Shown here piece by piece: positions 23,376 to 33,501 of a stretch of DNA of 64,000 bases. This stretch comes from Artocarpus heterophyllus. Lineage: Eukaryota; Streptophyta; Magnoliopsida; Rosales; Moraceae. Each line of letters begins with the position of its first letter. The stretch's first letter is position 1. The position numbers and the translations under genes are program-made. The notes under the pieces were generated by a model. The model did not search any database. It was not told the DNA's origin and saw only the letters and a list, made by a program, of their open reading frames with translations. The stretch spans positions 12,611,000 to 12,674,999 of the forward strand of contig CM046348.1 of the NCBI GenBank assembly GCA_025403435.1, written 5' to 3'.

Positions 23376-24881
23376 AAAAAAATATTGTAATTAACTACTA
23401 TACAGTCTACCATATAGATCAGGATTCCAAACAAGAATCCGAGTTGGTATGCTTCTAGAAGACTAAAGTGTTCGTTTGGAAAAAAAAAAAAAAATGCTAT
23501 ACGCGTTGGGGAAGGACATCAGCCTTTTTTAATTTTTTTTTAAATGTTTTTGTTATCGAAACAAAAAGGAAAGAATTATGGGGTATATGCCCCATCTCTT
23601 TCATCGATATCATAAATTAGAAAATAAGAAAAATCTAAATATACCCCTTGAGTTTTTGTTGAATAGTGCATTAGTCCCTACATTCTATTTGACACAAAAA
23701 GTATTTCCTGTTCTTTTAAACTATATATCCCAAAATTATCCCCTAAGTCTTTGAGAAATAGTTAAAAAATTGAAGAAAATAACTGTTTAACTGTTAAGAT
23801 TTTTGAAATTCCAAAAACATCCTTTATTACTATCCATAATCAAACATCCTTAATTGCTACGCAAATATGTTATTTATGCTATTATTTATTTTGTCTAATT
23901 TTCAAATAAAACGGTGAAACGTTTATGGTTTGTTTGGTATGCTTTCAATGAAGTGGTTTAGAACTTTGTGGTTTGAATTGTGAATTCTGAACTGTGGTTT
24001 TGAATTGACGTTTGGAACGTAAAAGTTTAAAATAAAACTATATCAAGTTTCAAATGAGAATTGACATATGGTTTATAAAAGGAAAACGAGAATATAAATG
24101 GTTTTTAATGTAGAAAACAGTGTAAACTGTGAGAACTTAATAGGGCAAAGTTTGGATTTTAGGGGTTTAGGTCATTTTAAAACTACCTTCATGGTTTGAA
24201 TTAACCTCAGTCATTACTTAATTAAATGCCAGTTTGAATCAACTGCATGGTTTAAATCCCTTAGAACCTATGTACCAAATGCCTGGTTAATTCTAGGGGA
24301 GTCACTTGAGGAAATCTATTGACAAACAAATTGTCCTTTATATATATGCTAAGGATTATTTATTGAGTACATGTAAAAAATGTATTTGCGAGGATTTTAA
24401 AAAATTTAGACAGGAATAATAATAAAAATAAATTACATTCAATATAAATAAAAAATACTTATGAGGATCACATAGGGAAAAAAAACAAAAATATGGGAAA
24501 AAAACAAAAATATGCAGGGAAAGAGATAAAAATGAAAAAAAAAAGGGTGAGAAATGCAAAAACAAAAAAAAAAAAAAAAAGGAAAGAAGGAAAAAAAAGA
24601 AAAAAAAAAGTTACGGCGTTTCTAGCCGTAGGGGCATGGTGAGAAATGAATTCATCCTTTTAAGCAGATGTAAAATATTATGGTTATCAAGGAAAGCTAA
24701 TTTATAAAGGTCTATTAATTATACTAAAATCAAACTAATAAGGAACTCCCTTTGGGTCCAAAAATACAAGAAATACTACAAGGTTAGAATTTGTTCCTTT
24801 TTTTTCTGTTTTTCCTTTTTTTTTTATATGGAAAAGTAAGTCTGATATCAAGATACGTTCCTTTGGAGTACTTAAAAGAGG
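23376..24881. other. Intergenic AT-rich DNA
   Basis: No gene recognised. 24470-24610 is a purine-rich low-complexity stretch. 23930-24290 has a GTTTGGTAT / GTACCAAAT inverted pair but no convincing boundaries. Confidence 0.5.
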
Positions 24882-26849
24882 TGTGACACCCGTTATTCTC
24901 CTAACGGGTATTGAGGTAATTAAATTAATTTTTAATGTATAAAAAAAAAAATTGCTTCATTTAAATTTATTTTATAATATTTATTTTTTATCTATTTTTA
25001 AGTTTTCTAAAATTCTCTTATATTTATTTAGTATGATTACTAAAAAGCCTTAGAACTTCTAATAAATCTCAAAAATGTCATATTGGCATTATGTGTGTTA
25101 AAGTCTTTAGATGAGACATAAGGATATCTTTTCCAACTACTCTTGACCCTCATTTTCTTTATTTCCTCCGTGACATGCTTCAACATGTCTCCTCTATAAT
25201 TGTTTCTATCACTTCTCTTCAAAGACTTCATCTTTTCTTCCTTTCTCTTCCACGGTTCCCACACTCTTCTTCTCATTTCTTTGCTGAAGCAAAATACTTA
25301 GAGAACTTCTTCAAGGCAGCCATAAAAATCAGCCACCATCACCTCCATTTGAGCAAGAATTTCAGTCATACCGAAGTAAAGGAACCTGTTTTGAAGCCAT
25401 TTCAAGCTTCCAACTAACCATAATCCGAGGTTAGAATCTTATGAACAAATTTAGTCTTTCATTTATAAATTTTCTTTTATACTAAAGGATTATTCAAATT
25501 TGCGTTCTTAAACCTAAGTATATGTTTGTTGCTATTTTGGAGCATATGTATGAAGTCTAAGTGTATATGCCCTAGACAGAAAATTTATATTGTTAAACTT
25601 TATAATACCTCTATGGGCAGTGGTTATTTCTTGAAATTCTAAGATTAAATTAAAATAAATTTTATGAATGTAGTTGTATGTTGTGCTTTAGTTTTAATTG
25701 TCCTTATGCACGCCTTAGGATCAAGGGAGTATGGAGCTAACGCTAATTGATTCCAGGATTAAGAGACTGTTGATAAGCTTAAAAGGTAGGGATTCTATTA
25801 CTCATTTTTGTGAGGTTTTTATAGAATTAAAATTGATTGTTTTGCCGCAATATATATATATCTATGTTGAACTGATATTATATGAGTATCATATATGAAA
25901 CTATGACATGGACTCGTCTTGTATTGTACGGCGAGGAACATAATGAATTGACATATGTTATAAATTGAGAAGCATGGTTAGGAAAATTGACTCTATTAAT
26001 AATGATTTAATATAGAGAAATGGTGAGACATGAAGAGGGCGGCGATTACGTCCTTGGGCATGAATACCCTAAAAGGTAAAATAGGGGGAAGGTGATGACG
26101 CTTCCTTGGGTTGAAAGTCCCAGAACACACTGTACAGGAATCGACTTGGTGAGGACTCGGGGCTTGATGTCCCCTCACCGGAACACCCTTGGAATGTTTA
26201 TAGGGTGATCAAGTGCGCCCATTTGGGTTTCGATGAGTTGAGTGATACTCAATTTAACATGGATACCTATGAACAATGATGATTGGTAATATTTGTATAA
26301 ATGTGTAATTATGACACTTGGTAATGATTAACTACGGTATCCATAAGATGTGATCATAATAAACCTCATAATGTGGAATATGATGTAACCTACTAACCAT
26401 GCAGATTTTAATGTGGTAATGATAGAGGTGAGTAATGGCTTTCTCTACTGAGCATAGTGTTGCTCATTCCCTTATGTTTATATCTTTTCAGGACTCACTA
26501 AGTGTGAGGTGGCTACGAGAAATATAGTTGAGGAAGTGATGTAACTATATTACATTGGGACTGCTCAATTGTAAAGAATGTTCTTCATGATAATGTAAGC
26601 ATCAATTGTTACTTTCTGTGACTGTAATTATAATGTGTTGAGGGTTAAAATGATGATGACAACAGTTTATATTATTAAATTTAAGGTGCTACATTAAAAC
26701 TGTGGTTTATTTGTCGTTTATATTTTTATTTTTGAGTTGAGAGTTTTCATTTAAGTCCCGGGCAAATTTTATTTTTAAGGTTTTACTTTTATTATTTATT
26801 TTTATTTTATCTCATTAAAAACTGTTAACCCCCACATAGGGGCGTTACA
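24882..26849 (+). repeat. 5' LTR, 1968 bp
   Basis: Starts TGTGACACCCG and ends GGGGCGTTACA. Its first bases form a perfect 8-bp stem (ACCCGTTA at 24888-24895, TAACGGGT at 24902-24909). Reading it against the 3' LTR, I noticed a single difference (T at 25280, C at 31473). An 80-codon frame at 25175-25417 occurs in both LTRs, but this follows from LTR identity and it shows no known domain. Confidence 0.95.
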
Positions 26850-26856
26850 GAATTTT

Positions 26857-26868
26857 TGGTATCAGAGC
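26857..26868 (+). other. Primer-binding site (tRNA-Met)
   Basis: TGGTATCAGAGC, the standard plant initiator tRNA-Met PBS, seven bases after the 5' LTR. Confidence 0.92.
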
Positions 26869-28305
26869 CTAGGTTCGGTTAACCTAGGGAGTGTAGCACC
26901 ACTTTAAAAAATATATTTTTGAGATGGTTTTGAAACTGAATTTTCATTGTCATCATCAAAATGAACCTTCACATTGATTTATACAGTCTAGAAGGATGTA
27001 ACATGGAAAGGCCATAGAATGAAAATATCAATAGTTATATGAGTACAATAATTATATAGAAGGAAAGTATTAATAGTTATGAGGGAATGATAATTATATG
27101 GAATGAGTTTATAAGTAGAATGCTTATGAGAGATTCGTATAATATTAGGATCTATAAGCATATCTAATTCGTATAAACGATGAGAAATTCGTGTAGATAC
27201 GAGGATTTAAGAGCCTTTTGTCTCGTGAAAAACAATAAGAAATATAAGGCTTGATTTATTGATTTTAAAGTTTGGCATAGATATGCCAAATTTTTCGTAA
27301 TTGATTCAAACCTAAGTAATGATTATGTGTGGATTCGATGGAGCACATAAGTGTCAATGTCTTTTCTTAAAAGTTCTATATATTTGAGGAATATGATATA
27401 AGTTGGGAATCATGGTATTGAATCTTGAGAGAGATAAATGTTAGACTTTTGGTCTGTTGAGACTGTGTAAAGTCTAGAATGCATGAATCTCAAAATTGGA
27501 ATATTTCGTTACGTACATTGTATTTAAGTGTATCAGTGAATCCTTTGGTTACCTAAGGTTTTGTTATATGAGGAAATTATATATTGTATAAGTAGAATTG
27601 TGGGGATTGTAGATGTTCTTAAGTAGTAACATCAAGTGTCTTTGTTCATTGATATGGTCTACGTTGGAAGACGTAAATCGTATTGATTTCAAGGTTAGTC
27701 GCATTCTAAACCCTTGGTAGTAATGATGATGAATCCATTGATAGATATTGAGTATTATGAATAACAGATGGGTGTATGCATTGTTCAATAAGGTTTTGAT
27801 TAAAACAAAATTATTTGAGTTGCTGGATCATTCAGGAAGATCCTTGTTGTCGTTAAATTAGATTTGTTGTTTATAGTTAACTTTATCTATAGTGGACTTT
27901 GAATTGGATTTAAGATTTATACAAATTGGTTTTCAATTTTGTGTTTGTTATTTAACTCGTTCTAAATGTGTTAAGGCCGAAACAACCTGACCATTTTCAA
28001 CTTAGAACATTTGGGCCTAGTTCAAATCTTAAATCAGTTTGATTCACACTGTCTCTCCCACGTGGTTTCTATACGTGTCATATACAGTGGTTTAATCATT
28101 GTTTACATATACGTTTACTGTGCATAGGAGCTTATTTCTCCGAGTTCACTTTTTCTCTCTTAATTTGTTATTTTCTCTCTAAATCGCAAATCCTCTTCTT
28201 TTTCATTAAAAATTCTTCTTTTTCTCTAAAAGAAGAAGGAATTCTAGGATTCTGCAATTTACTATCTTAATTTTTCCTTTCTATTTACTCTTCTTTCATC
28301 TCATC
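26869..28305 (+). other. Untranslated interior upstream of the first ORF; possible internal promoter and leader
   Basis: About 1.4 kb with no recognisable coding domain, in the place where gag would normally be. The last ~170 bases (about 28130-28305) turn strongly pyrimidine-rich with repeated TTCTTTTTCTCT, resembling a plant 5' untranslated leader just before the ATG at 28306. An internal promoter is inference; no clear TATA box is seen. Confidence 0.45.
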
Positions 28306-28827
28306 ATGGACCCAAAGTACCAACATCTGAGAAAGTATTTCCCATCATTCTCCCAAAAGATTCTCAGAAAGAAATACAAGGCTAGAATTACTCGGTTGTG
28401 GATTCTTATGCGTTTTGGCATCCCTTGTGATGTGAGAATGTTAATAGAGGGGAAAATCCGTCCGAGTGACTTTAGTCAAGATGTCGGTTTACCAGGAACA
28501 GGTACCAGTCGTAGTGCAATGAAAAGAAGAGCTCGTGCCATCGTGGTCACTTGTAACAAATGTGGAAGACAAAATTGTAATGGTAAATGTACTTCACCTG
28601 GTTATATGTCTACGAATAGAGAGGATAAAATAAGATTTTGTAGGAATGGACTTTCAAAGGAGAACTTGGATAGCATCCATCCTCCTCTCCACGGTCACCC
28701 TAGTGGATATGTTCAAGGAGCTATTTTTAAACTCTGGCCTAAATTTTATACAGAAAGACAACGCCTCAGGAATATGGTATTTCTAGATCCTGTTTGCCAA
28801 GCCATAAGAAAACTGGATGGGGAATAA
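28306..28827 (+). CDS. Basic C4 zinc-finger protein, 173 aa, resembling flexivirus nucleic-acid-binding proteins
   Basis: An intact ORF from an ATG that follows a pyrimidine-rich leader. The N-terminal third is basic (RKKYKARITR). A segment LMRFGIPCDVRMLIEG at about 34-49 follows, then SRSAMKRRARAI (68-79), directly followed by a C4 finger, Cys83-x2-Cys86-x4-Cys91-x3-Cys95, and then PGYMSTNREDKIRFCRNG. An arginine-rich patch immediately before a four-cysteine finger is the layout of the small nucleic-acid-binding proteins of carla-, tricho- and viti-type viruses, several of which are reported as silencing suppressors. That family link is a resemblance in layout, not proven. It is not the CCHC knuckle of a gag protein. 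The C-terminal ~70 residues are not recognised. Its neighbour is the LOG-like ORF 641 bases downstream on the same strand. Confidence 0.75.
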   Translation: MDPKYQHLRKYFPSFSQKILRKKYKARITRLWILMRFGIPCDVRMLIEGKIRPSDFSQDVGLPGTGTSRSAMKRRARAIVVTCNKCGRQNCNGKCTSPGYMSTNREDKIRFCRNGLSKENLDSIHPPLHGHPSGYVQGAIFKLWPKFYTERQRLRNMVFLDPVCQAIRKLDGE

Positions 28828-29468
28828 GTCATCGCTCTATAAAGGTTATTTAGTCTTTGCTTATTTGAAGCAGTTTTAGCTGATGTTCAACAGTTTGTGT
28901 TTTTCTTTTTCTCAGAATATTTGCTTTTGTGTTTGAAATAATTGTGATTATTAGATTGATACAGTAAGTGTTAATATCTTATTTAATTTATGATTTTCTT
29001 AAATATATATATAATAAAATATATATCTTATCAGACACGTTACATACGGTACAGTAATATGTTTGAATTTTGAAAAGCTTATCCAGATATTTCAAGATTT
29101 GTGTCTCAAATTTCAAAAGTTCTACAGTATTTGTCGTTTATATTAAATTTCTAGACTTGGTGTATATTTGTCAAAAAGTCTACAGTTGTGTCATGAGGGT
29201 CTTCTGTCAAATTGTTCTCAATTGTCAAAAGTTATACAATTAGAGTCTAATCTTTTTCAAAAAGTGAATCAGATTTTCTGTAAACTATCAATCACCTTAT
29301 CTTACTTTCTTATCCGCACAAGATTTTGTTTAAATCTTTGGATTACCTTTTCATTACCTACTCGTCTATCTCTTTAGCCCTTTTTGTATATTTCTCATCT
29401 TTAAAACTCATGTAGAACCCGAAGTCTAAGTGGAGCAGACATTAAGCAACCACTTCTATAAACCAAAT
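28828..29468 (+). other. Spacer between the two ORFs of the element
   Basis: AT-rich sequence. TTTTTCTCAG at 28906-28915 looks like a splice acceptor, so the second ORF might be expressed from a spliced transcript; no matching donor was settled. A small frame at 29168-29377 has no recognised domain. Confidence 0.4.
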
Positions 29469-30119
29469 ATGTCTACCTCCCAGTCCACGAAGAAAATAAA
29501 GAATGTCTGTGTCTTTTGTGGTTCCAGCCTTGGAAAAGATAAAGCTTATTTAGAAGCTGCAAATCACTTAGGGCAAGTCCTAGCACGCAAGAAGATTAAC
29601 ATAATCTATGGGGGTGGTAGTATAAAAATGATGGTAAATATGGCACTAGCAGCTAGGTCTAGCGACGCTACTGATGTAAGAATTTGGCCTCATATTCCAG
29701 TTGAAGGAAACCTTTGTAAGGAAACCATAGGTAAGGGAGAAGGAGTCAGGAGTATCCCTAAAAATTTTAAAGACATAATCTATAATTCTGATGCTTTTAT
29801 AGCATTACCTGGTGGTCTAGGTACTCTTGAGGAAATATTTATAGTTGCTTGTGGGCAATTGTTGGGCTTTTATTCCAAACCTTTGGGACTGCTGAACGTA
29901 AAGGGTTTTTATGACGGTCTTTTAAAATTTCTAGATTACGCTGTGGAAGAAAACATCACTACAGAATCGGAGAGACAAATCTTTGTCACTGCTTCAACAG
30001 CTGAGGAATTGATAGATAAAATGCAAATCATACATCCAGAATCCGACACTGCAACATCCAAGCTTGAATGGGAAAGGGAAAGCCGGGAGCGGCCAATTGA
30101 TTTGAATCTCCATCTGTAA
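29469..30119 (+). CDS. LOG-like protein (cytokinin riboside 5'-monophosphate phosphoribohydrolase family), intronless, in an LTR element
   Basis: LOG enzymes release active cytokinin bases from their ribotides. The ATG at 29469 is the first in frame (upstream in-frame codons reach 29430 without an ATG), giving 216 residues, the usual plant LOG size. Visible motifs are KNVCVFCGSSLGKDKAYLEAA near the N-terminus (9-29), IIYGGGSI (45-52) and SDAFIALPGGLGTLEEIF (107-124), the family signature PGGxGTxxE, then KPLGLLNVKGFYDGLL. Two parts deviate. The loop after GGGSI reads KMMVNMALAARS rather than the GLMG type, and the segment before SDAFIALPGG reads SIPKNFKDIIYN where plant LOGs have an MHxRK motif whose Arg is catalytic. 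Activity is therefore uncertain. Plant LOG genes normally have several introns; none are here, which suggests capture through RNA. Confidence 0.88.
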   Translation: MSTSQSTKKIKNVCVFCGSSLGKDKAYLEAANHLGQVLARKKINIIYGGGSIKMMVNMALAARSSDATDVRIWPHIPVEGNLCKETIGKGEGVRSIPKNFKDIIYNSDAFIALPGGLGTLEEIFIVACGQLLGFYSKPLGLLNVKGFYDGLLKFLDYAVEENITTESERQIFVTASTAEELIDKMQIIHPESDTATSKLEWERESRERPIDLNLHL

Positions 30120-31058
30120 TCTTTTTGTTTTATCTTTGGCATGTAGGCATGTGTGTCCGTATTTCGTGTGTTACGAATAACCGTTTGCCTTGTATTCTGT
30201 GTTTCTTGTGGTACGTTGTTGTTCAATCTTTTAGATTCATTGAGCCTAATGCCGGGATGGCTGGATACGGAGTACTTGATGCTCTCGAAACGCATCCTTC
30301 TTAAGGTCCGATCTTTTGTTTATCGATGTTTTTGTATCCTCTAAGCATGCATGATATGGATAGCTGGTATACGGAGTGCCTTGTACTCTCGAAACGTATC
30401 CGTATTATGTTTGTAATGTGTAATATTCTGTTAATATTATGTGGAAGTACCAGAGTCAGTTATGAGGATATTCCATATGAAATATGAGTATATTATTTGG
30501 ATTGAATGTTTGTGTCATGAGAATAGCTGTTTAATGAAAAATATGTCGGGTTTGTCTGCAACTCTGAGATTCCGTTTAATATCTCTATGAGTAAGTTTAA
30601 TGTATAGTTTTGAATAAAAGCGTTTGTGATATATGTTTTATGATTATGTTTTAGTTTATTAGTTGAGGTATGAAATCAAATATATTTGACTTTTCCTTAC
30701 TCAAAAAGGAAAAGGAACCTAAAGATGAAGTATATAAAATTTCTCTGGCAATCTCCTTAAATGTGATTGTAAATCACGGTCCATGGACAATGAAGGACTG
30801 GAATCATGATATGGTCAATATGTATGCCTGATCAGATTCTTAGACTATTATACGGTGTTATAAGTTGAAACTTGTCAGAAATACTCTCATTGAGGGATTT
30901 AGGAGTAAGATTTATTATGCAAGTAAATAAGTGGAGATACGATAATTTAAATTTGGAGGACAAACAACATTAACGGTTTAGACTCAGAATTGGAATCATA
31001 GTGGAATCATAATTTTTACTAGTATTACTAGAATTGAAATTTCGAGGACGAAATTTCT
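30120..31058 (+). other. 3' interior of the element, non-coding
   Basis: No domain recognised. TGGATACGGAGTACTTGATG-like and GCTGGTATACGGAGTGCCTT phrases, each followed by CTCTCGAAACG, occur near 30262 and 30363, a short diverged repeat. The last part (CGAGGACGAAATTTC) is the usual gypsy lead-in to the polypurine tract. Confidence 0.5.
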
Positions 31059-31070
31059 TTAAGGGGGGTA
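31059..31070 (+). other. Polypurine tract of the LOG-carrying element
   Basis: TTAAGGGGGGTA, four bases before the 3' LTR, as in Tekay/Del-type elements. Confidence 0.8.
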
Positions 31071-31074
31071 GAGC

Positions 31075-33042
31075 TGTGACACCCGTTATTCTCCTAACGG
31101 GTATTGAGGTAATTAAATTAATTTTTAATGTATAAAAAAAAAAATTGCTTCATTTAAATTTATTTTATAATATTTATTTTTTATCTATTTTTAAGTTTTC
31201 TAAAATTCTCTTATATTTATTTAGTATGATTACTAAAAAGCCTTAGAACTTCTAATAAATCTCAAAAATGTCATATTGGCATTATGTGTGTTAAAGTCTT
31301 TAGATGAGACATAAGGATATCTTTTCCAACTACTCTTGACCCTCATTTTCTTTATTTCCTCCGTGACATGCTTCAACATGTCTCCTCTATAATTGTTTCT
31401 ATCACTTCTCTTCAAAGACTTCATCTTTTCTTCCTTTCTCTTCCACGGTTCCCACACTCTTCTTCTCATTTCCTTGCTGAAGCAAAATACTTAGAGAACT
31501 TCTTCAAGGCAGCCATAAAAATCAGCCACCATCACCTCCATTTGAGCAAGAATTTCAGTCATACCGAAGTAAAGGAACCTGTTTTGAAGCCATTTCAAGC
31601 TTCCAACTAACCATAATCCGAGGTTAGAATCTTATGAACAAATTTAGTCTTTCATTTATAAATTTTCTTTTATACTAAAGGATTATTCAAATTTGCGTTC
31701 TTAAACCTAAGTATATGTTTGTTGCTATTTTGGAGCATATGTATGAAGTCTAAGTGTATATGCCCTAGACAGAAAATTTATATTGTTAAACTTTATAATA
31801 CCTCTATGGGCAGTGGTTATTTCTTGAAATTCTAAGATTAAATTAAAATAAATTTTATGAATGTAGTTGTATGTTGTGCTTTAGTTTTAATTGTCCTTAT
31901 GCACGCCTTAGGATCAAGGGAGTATGGAGCTAACGCTAATTGATTCCAGGATTAAGAGACTGTTGATAAGCTTAAAAGGTAGGGATTCTATTACTCATTT
32001 TTGTGAGGTTTTTATAGAATTAAAATTGATTGTTTTGCCGCAATATATATATATCTATGTTGAACTGATATTATATGAGTATCATATATGAAACTATGAC
32101 ATGGACTCGTCTTGTATTGTACGGCGAGGAACATAATGAATTGACATATGTTATAAATTGAGAAGCATGGTTAGGAAAATTGACTCTATTAATAATGATT
32201 TAATATAGAGAAATGGTGAGACATGAAGAGGGCGGCGATTACGTCCTTGGGCATGAATACCCTAAAAGGTAAAATAGGGGGAAGGTGATGACGCTTCCTT
32301 GGGTTGAAAGTCCCAGAACACACTGTACAGGAATCGACTTGGTGAGGACTCGGGGCTTGATGTCCCCTCACCGGAACACCCTTGGAATGTTTATAGGGTG
32401 ATCAAGTGCGCCCATTTGGGTTTCGATGAGTTGAGTGATACTCAATTTAACATGGATACCTATGAACAATGATGATTGGTAATATTTGTATAAATGTGTA
32501 ATTATGACACTTGGTAATGATTAACTACGGTATCCATAAGATGTGATCATAATAAACCTCATAATGTGGAATATGATGTAACCTACTAACCATGCAGATT
32601 TTAATGTGGTAATGATAGAGGTGAGTAATGGCTTTCTCTACTGAGCATAGTGTTGCTCATTCCCTTATGTTTATATCTTTTCAGGACTCACTAAGTGTGA
32701 GGTGGCTACGAGAAATATAGTTGAGGAAGTGATGTAACTATATTACATTGGGACTGCTCAATTGTAAAGAATGTTCTTCATGATAATGTAAGCATCAATT
32801 GTTACTTTCTGTGACTGTAATTATAATGTGTTGAGGGTTAAAATGATGATGACAACAGTTTATATTATTAAATTTAAGGTGCTACATTAAAACTGTGGTT
32901 TATTTGTCGTTTATATTTTTATTTTTGAGTTGAGAGTTTTCATTTAAGTCCCGGGCAAATTTTATTTTTAAGGTTTTACTTTTATTATTTATTTTTATTT
33001 TATCTCATTAAAAACTGTTAACCCCCACATAGGGGCGTTACA
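31075..33042 (+). repeat. 3' LTR, 1968 bp
   Basis: Same start, end and length as the 5' LTR; one substitution noticed (C at 31473). It is followed by the AGAGG duplication. Confidence 0.95.
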
Positions 33043-33468
33043 AGAGGCTCCTCAAATGCTGAAAAAATGTTGACCCTTGTTATGCCCTAGTACTCTTTGA
33101 TGAGGAGGGTAGCACCTCAATTCCGCCTAGCATTGGATGAGCTAGTAATAAGGATATGTAAGGATGCGATCTTATAAATTCTAAATGGAGTACCAGACTA
33201 ATAAATACAAGTCTTCACATTTAAGACCTTCAAAATACCCAACACTTAAATTTGCAATTTATTTTCTCCAGACCACCCTATCCGTGGTAGCTTCAGAACA
33301 CTTTGTTCGTACTAAACTGTTGCCAAGAACTAAAATTTTACTCAAGAAAAATATTCATGTTCAGATATTACTGTATTCGTGTTCAGGTTGGTGCTATGCT
33401 TTTCGAATAAGATGATGAATGTTCTCTGCAAATGATGCTGCACCAGCTGGCAACGTTGGCCTTCCTTT

Positions 33469-33501
<33 letters not shown>

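Larger units (their letters stand above)
24882..33042 (+). mobile_element. Young non-autonomous gypsy-like LTR element (8161 bp) carrying a LOG-like gene and a C4 zinc-finger gene
   Basis: Two 1968-bp LTRs (24882-26849 and 31075-33042) enclose 4.2 kb. The TSD is AGAGG on both sides (24877-24881 and 33043-33047). A tRNA-Met-type PBS follows the 5' LTR, and an AAGGGGGGTA polypurine tract precedes the 3' LTR. The CGAGGACGAAATTTC phrase before that tract and the TGTGACACCC start are typical of Tekay/Del-type gypsy elements (established pattern; lineage inferred). I find no gag, protease, integrase, reverse transcriptase or RNase H, so it would need proteins from a partner element. Instead it carries two intact ORFs at 28306 and 29469. 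Confidence 0.93.

Noticed and set aside
23930..24290. MITE-like inverted pair GTTTGGTAT / GTACCAAAT
   Set aside because: The match is short and no target duplication was found.
25175..25417. 80-codon frame present in both LTRs of the LOG-carrying element (also 31368-31610)
   Set aside because: Its conservation is explained by LTR identity; it overlaps a minus-strand frame and has no known domain.
29430..29468. Upstream start for the LOG-like ORF
   Set aside because: The codon at 29430 is GTG; the first ATG in frame is at 29469, which also gives the usual family length.
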